Assembly (NCBI GenBank): GCA_013365325.1
Contig: JABVXV010000013.1
Location: 1-60,000, forward strand
DNA from: Dipetalonema caudispina
Taxonomy: Eukaryota > Nematoda > Chromadorea > Rhabditida > Onchocercidae
Reading direction: 5' to 3'
DNA: 60,000 nt
Below, in pieces: positions 48,489 to 60,000 of the stretch (its first letter is position 1; the number at the start of each line of letters is the position of its first letter). The notes beneath the pieces were generated by a model. That model saw only the letters and a list, made by a program, of their open reading frames with translations. It did not search any database and was not told the origin of the DNA. The translations under genes were made by a program, and so were the position numbers.

Positions 48489-51400
48489 GAAAACAATTTA
48501 ACAAAAATTTGATCTTCTATAAATGTGAACGCTAATTAACAAATTTAGTAAAAACTAACGAAGATTATCAAATATATAAATGTAAAATGTTTAGAAGATT
48601 CTAAAAAAAAAATAGCCATTATTTTACATTTTGAAATTTTATGAGATATCATTTGATTGCTGCAAAATTTGACAATATTTTGATAATCTTCACATTTTTG
48701 CTAAAATAATAACAAATTTCTCCTATTTTTATTATAAAATTACAACATTATTTATTGTGAAATTTTTTACCTAAACCAAAAACTTGCCAATAAACTATAA
48801 CATACAATGTAAGAATTTATAAAAGAAGAGGTAATTTGCGCTCAATATGGCGCTTTTTTTTGTCCTTAATTGCTCTAATCGTGATCGAAAGATCGAAGAA
48901 AAACTCAACATCATTTTGCATAATATTCTCTCCTAAACAATGAAATTTTTGTATATTTTGCAAGGAAGATGACGAATAAACAAACATTCATTGTAATCAA
49001 TTTTGTACCAATCAGTTAGATCAGATCAAGCAATACAAGATAGTTTCTTTATTTATACTATTTTTTTTTTTCCTCTCTCTCAGTTGTTCCATCATAGTAT
49101 TGAGAAATTTATAATTTGTTGCCAATGAGAAATTCAATGAATATTAACGCATCAATCATATCAGATAAGTGATAAATTCTTGAAAATTTCATCCAATTTT
49201 CGGCAATGATATATTTGAAGATAAGAAAAGAATTTATTATTAATTATGAAAATTATCATCAGCAATATGGAAAATATTTGAGGTACAGTATAATAGATTA
49301 AGCAATTACCTAATATAAAAATATTCTGAATAATGGCATTATACTAAGAGTAGTACTTGAATAGTTGGTCAAAGAAGATGGAAAGGTAATTTCAGTTTTT
49401 AATTCCATTAAAGAATTATTCCAGAATTATCATCACTGTTTTTTTTTTTTCTTTTTATTATCCGTCTCTTTATATTATTTAAAATGAAAAATTTTGTATT
49501 TTTTTGAGAACTTAAAGCTTTATTTCTTCGAAATATTTCCTGAAAAAGTATATTTCTACTAAAAAATAACAAAATTTTGATTGAAATATAAAAAGTAAAT
49601 TAGAATATATTATTGACCTGAAGATATTGAACAATTTGATTGAGAAAATTTTTGATTTTGTATACAAATTGATTCCTTTTTTTGGAACAGAAAATGGATG
49701 CAAATTCATTTGTTTATCTTTTTATTAAAATTAATGATAAGATTCCATTATCAATGAATCCATTATTCGTATCAATGAAATTTGATTTAACTCTATTCAA
49801 ATATAATACCAACAAAAACATAAATATCAATATAAATAAATGATTAGTAAAGGAAGATTTTCGCTAATTTACATCTTTTTCAATATTTTTTAATTATACA
49901 AAATTTTTCTCCAATTTTTTAACTGATGTTTATTAGCAATTTCATTTATAACATACATATAACATTAACAATATGCAGTAGGATTTACGGTTTCAACAAT
50001 TTAATGTCTCTCAAAAAAAGTTCATTATTTTTGAATTAAATTTCAAAAATTTTCTCTCACTACCTGTCAAATTTTTTGCTAATCTTTTGAATATTAGACA
50101 ATCTATGGAAGAATAGAAAGGATATAAAAATGTACTTAATTTATTGTTTAATTTAATTAATTCCAGAATAAACAATTGAATTTGCATCCATTCGTTTTTA
50201 TAAAAAAAGACAAATCAATTCAGTCACAAATTTATTTTGTTAAAAATTTTTTCAATCAAATTATTCGATATCTTCACGTTAGTAATATATTCTAACTAAT
50301 TTTCTAAATCTTTAGCAAAATTATCTGAACATTTATTTATTTTTTCCATCTCTCCCCCCCCTCTCTATCTTTTTAATTTTACTACAATTAATTGAACTAT
50401 GACATCCGATAATAACATTTCTCTTTCTGCAACAATAAAGTAAGATCTATTATTCTTTATAATAGTAAAGGTTCAGATTATGATTAAATGTAACAATTTT
50501 ACATTAAAATTGGACCATTTATTCATTGTAAACTAATTGAAAATACAAACTTTTCGTTTAAAATAAACAGAATTATTCATCCTTTCTTTTTTTTTTTTTT
50601 TACTTTTATTCGTTTATTTACTTATATGTTTATTTGGTAAATATCAAAAGTAAAAGTACTCTTTAACAAAATTCAATGAACTACTCAAATTCGATGTTTA
50701 TCTTTCGTAAATATGAATGTATTCCAAAAATTTTTTCACACTACATCAAATATCGATCCTATCACAATACCAATACCTAAGTCTTATCATTGAACAAATG
50801 CATGGAATAATTATATCACCTCGCAGCAGAATGATCATTATCATTTTTGACTACCTTGAGAACAGGATGTTTCATTTCGTGCTGTGGCAATGGACCGTGA
50901 TTCATTCTATCCTGGAACGAAGCCAAACTGGCCATATTAGTAAAAGTTGGCGCTGCTAAGATTAGGCCAGTATTGGTACTAGGCTAATATTGCTACACGA
51001 TTTGCTTCATACAAGTCAGTTAGATTTAGATTTCAATCTTATATTGCTAATGAAAATCTTAATGATATCAATTATTTCCTTATTATGCATATGGATACCT
51101 CTTTTATATCATACTACATCGATAAGTTGTATTTTCCCTTATTCATTACATAATAGCTAATCTTAGAGAATGACATGAATGTAATTGAGCTGTAAATTCA
51201 ACTTCACCTCTATTACTATTTCAAATTCCAAAGTTGCAGCAGAATTGAAATATAAAACATCCAACTTCATTCAATCCTGTAAGAATTCAACTTTGTTTTT
51301 TTGATTGCTTTATCCCATGTTCTTTGCATTAAAATGTATTTTTTTTGGTTAAGTTTTTCTAATCTTCTTTTCTTTTTTACTCAAATTTCTTGATTTTCAT

Positions 51401-51554
51401 ACACCATGCAGACGATGCATTACTTTTGATAATACTTTAGGATGATTCATTAGTCTACATTTAATAAGGTTTTTATCATTTAATTTCAACGTTTCTCTTT
51501 CAGCTAATGGATTGGAAGTTTGCACTCCAAGGCGAAATATAGAAATATAGAAGT
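48489..51554. other. Intergenic region between orphan gene G and the ion channel gene
   Basis: 3 kb, AT-rich. Apart from one exon-like segment at 50855-50955 (minus) I see nothing coding. The frames at 49512-49709 (minus) and 50717-50959 (plus) are not supported. Confidence 0.55.
50855..50955 (-). other. Exon-like segment of unknown gene
   Basis: On the minus strand an ATCTTAG acceptor opens a 101-base frame reading APTFTNMASLASFQDRMN then HGPLPQHEMKHPVLK, and it ends at an AAG|GTAGTC donor. Base composition is clearly richer in GC than the flanks, which suggests selection. It begins in the phase needed after the internal donor of the channel gene at 52258 (phase 1), but it lies beyond that gene's TM4 exon and stop. 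It might be an alternative 3' exon, part of another gene, or a relic. Confidence 0.35.
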
Positions 51555-58656
<7,102 letters not shown>

Positions 58657-59684
58657 AATTACAAATAGTATCAGCTTTCAATAATCATCATATAATTTTT
58701 CTTAAATTATTAAGTTAACAATAATTCAAAAAGATTTTCATTTTTTGTTTTCAATTAAATTTTAATAAAAATTTCAGAAAAAGTATGGACTGTACTAATT
58801 CAATAATTTGATGATAACAAACAAATGAGATTGAATTAATTGCAATTGTTGAATTACATCAATTAATTATGAAATAGTTGAAATGATCGATACATATATG
58901 CTGCTGCATTCATTACTTTCAACATTCAATATTTCACTGAAAAAAAAAAAAAAGGATGTAAGTTTTTTAATCTTTCAATCATAAAAATTTTTTTTACTCT
59001 TTTCATTTCTATGAATCAATTTGTCTGTTATTTATGTATTTCTTTTTTTTTTTTTTTTTTTGGTATCATTAAAATTTTACAGAATTAATAAACAATAAAT
59101 CATAAATTTATTATTAAGTTAACCTAATTTTAAAATATTTTTCTTCGCCTAATGAATTTATATTTTTGATAAAGCAAAAAAAAAATTGATAGCATTTAAT
59201 ATGGATTATTGCTTCCCTTGGCTGTTTGTTTGAAATGATTGTAATTTCATGAATAAATTTTGCTATCTCTATGACAATAATCAATGATTCTCAATCGTTT
59301 TTGGCTCTCATTTCCGTTACCTAACTTCCGGTATTAACAGTATACGATTTTCTTTTTTCTTTTTTTTTTTTTTTTTTTTGAAAATCTCCTTCAATATGAA
59401 GAGAGCATTTTTTCTTGATAGACAAGTGCTCCTTTCAATCAGTTCACTTCATCTCATTTCACCTTCATATTTTCCAAAAAAGAAAAGCCAACTTTTTTTT
59501 TTTTTTTTTTTTTCGCATTGAATTATAATTGGAAATTTGTTTTTCGAATTTTTTTGAGAAATCTTAGCAAAAAAAAATTTCCGTTTTACTATTTCATTTT
59601 GATAAGGAAGTTAATAATTTGACAAACAGTTGAGAAAATAGAAATTACATTTGTATATGATAATATGAAGGTAACAATTATTCT

Positions 59685-59716
<32 letters not shown>

Positions 59717-60000
59717 AAGAAAAACAAAAATTAGCAATTAGGATCAAAATTTTTCCTATGCATTCATCAATGAGAAATTTATGGCAATTTTTAATTTACT
59801 CCCAAAAGGCGAATTTACCGATACGATAATTAAATAACAAATAGCACAAGAAAAATTAGCTACATTTGCTCCTATTATAATTAGTTCGTAGATTTCAAAG
59901 TAAACCTATTCGTATTTAAAACTTAATACTTGAAACTTTGCTTGATAATTTAAAATTTAAATATTTGAATCTTTGTTAGTAAAGTTATTTGATCGCTAAA
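58657..60000. other. Region upstream of the channel gene to the window end
   Basis: AT-rich with many A/T homopolymers (about 59043-59061, 59359-59379, 59492-59513, 59685-59701). No exon recognised. It should include the channel promoter. No clear leader acceptor is seen close to the ATG, unlike the orphan genes. Confidence 0.55.

Overview
The window is eukaryotic nuclear DNA, strongly AT-rich and full of long A/T homopolymers and microsatellites. Genes are split into small exons by GT-AG introns. Seven start codons sit 6 to 31 bases behind a TTTTAG/TTTCAG-type acceptor, and an eighth has one about 50 bases upstream, as expected where mRNAs get a trans-spliced leader. Together with the protein repertoire (PAR-type Cys-loop channel, FNDC3, TRAPPC4, LAMTOR4) this points to a nematode, most like a filarial/spirurid parasite. 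The species cannot be fixed from the sequence alone.

Layout. (1) 1402-20830, plus strand: one large gene of about 22 exons encoding a homologue of FNDC3, with a Pro/His-rich N-terminus, nine fibronectin type III domains and a C-terminal membrane anchor on a tiny last exon. (2) 20.8-23.6 kb: a repeat-rich spacer between convergent genes. (3) From 23.6 kb to the end all gene models are on the minus strand. LAMTOR4 (23630-24811) and TRAPPC4 (26034-27541) are small, well conserved endomembrane-complex subunits. (4) 29.5-48.5 kb holds a run of orphan genes: four multi-exon models of 148, 280, 403 and 490 residues, one two-exon model of 282 residues (five spliced genes in all), plus two short reading frames of doubtful status. 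They are Lys/Ser/Glu-rich, partly repetitive, and I recognise no family in them. (5) 51555-58656: a complete Cys-loop ligand-gated ion channel of the anion-selective (PAR motif) class, reassembled from ten or eleven exons, from signal peptide to TM4.

The conserved genes are housekeeping or neuronal: Golgi/ER trafficking (TRAPPC4), lysosomal mTORC1 signalling (LAMTOR4), membrane adhesion/secretory function (FNDC3) and synaptic inhibition (the channel). The orphan cluster is the part most likely to be new biology. Exon joins were checked by hand for GT/AG borders and for reading phase. Every spliced model keeps an open frame, except one uncertain junction in the FNDC3 gene (16063/16309 or 16271).
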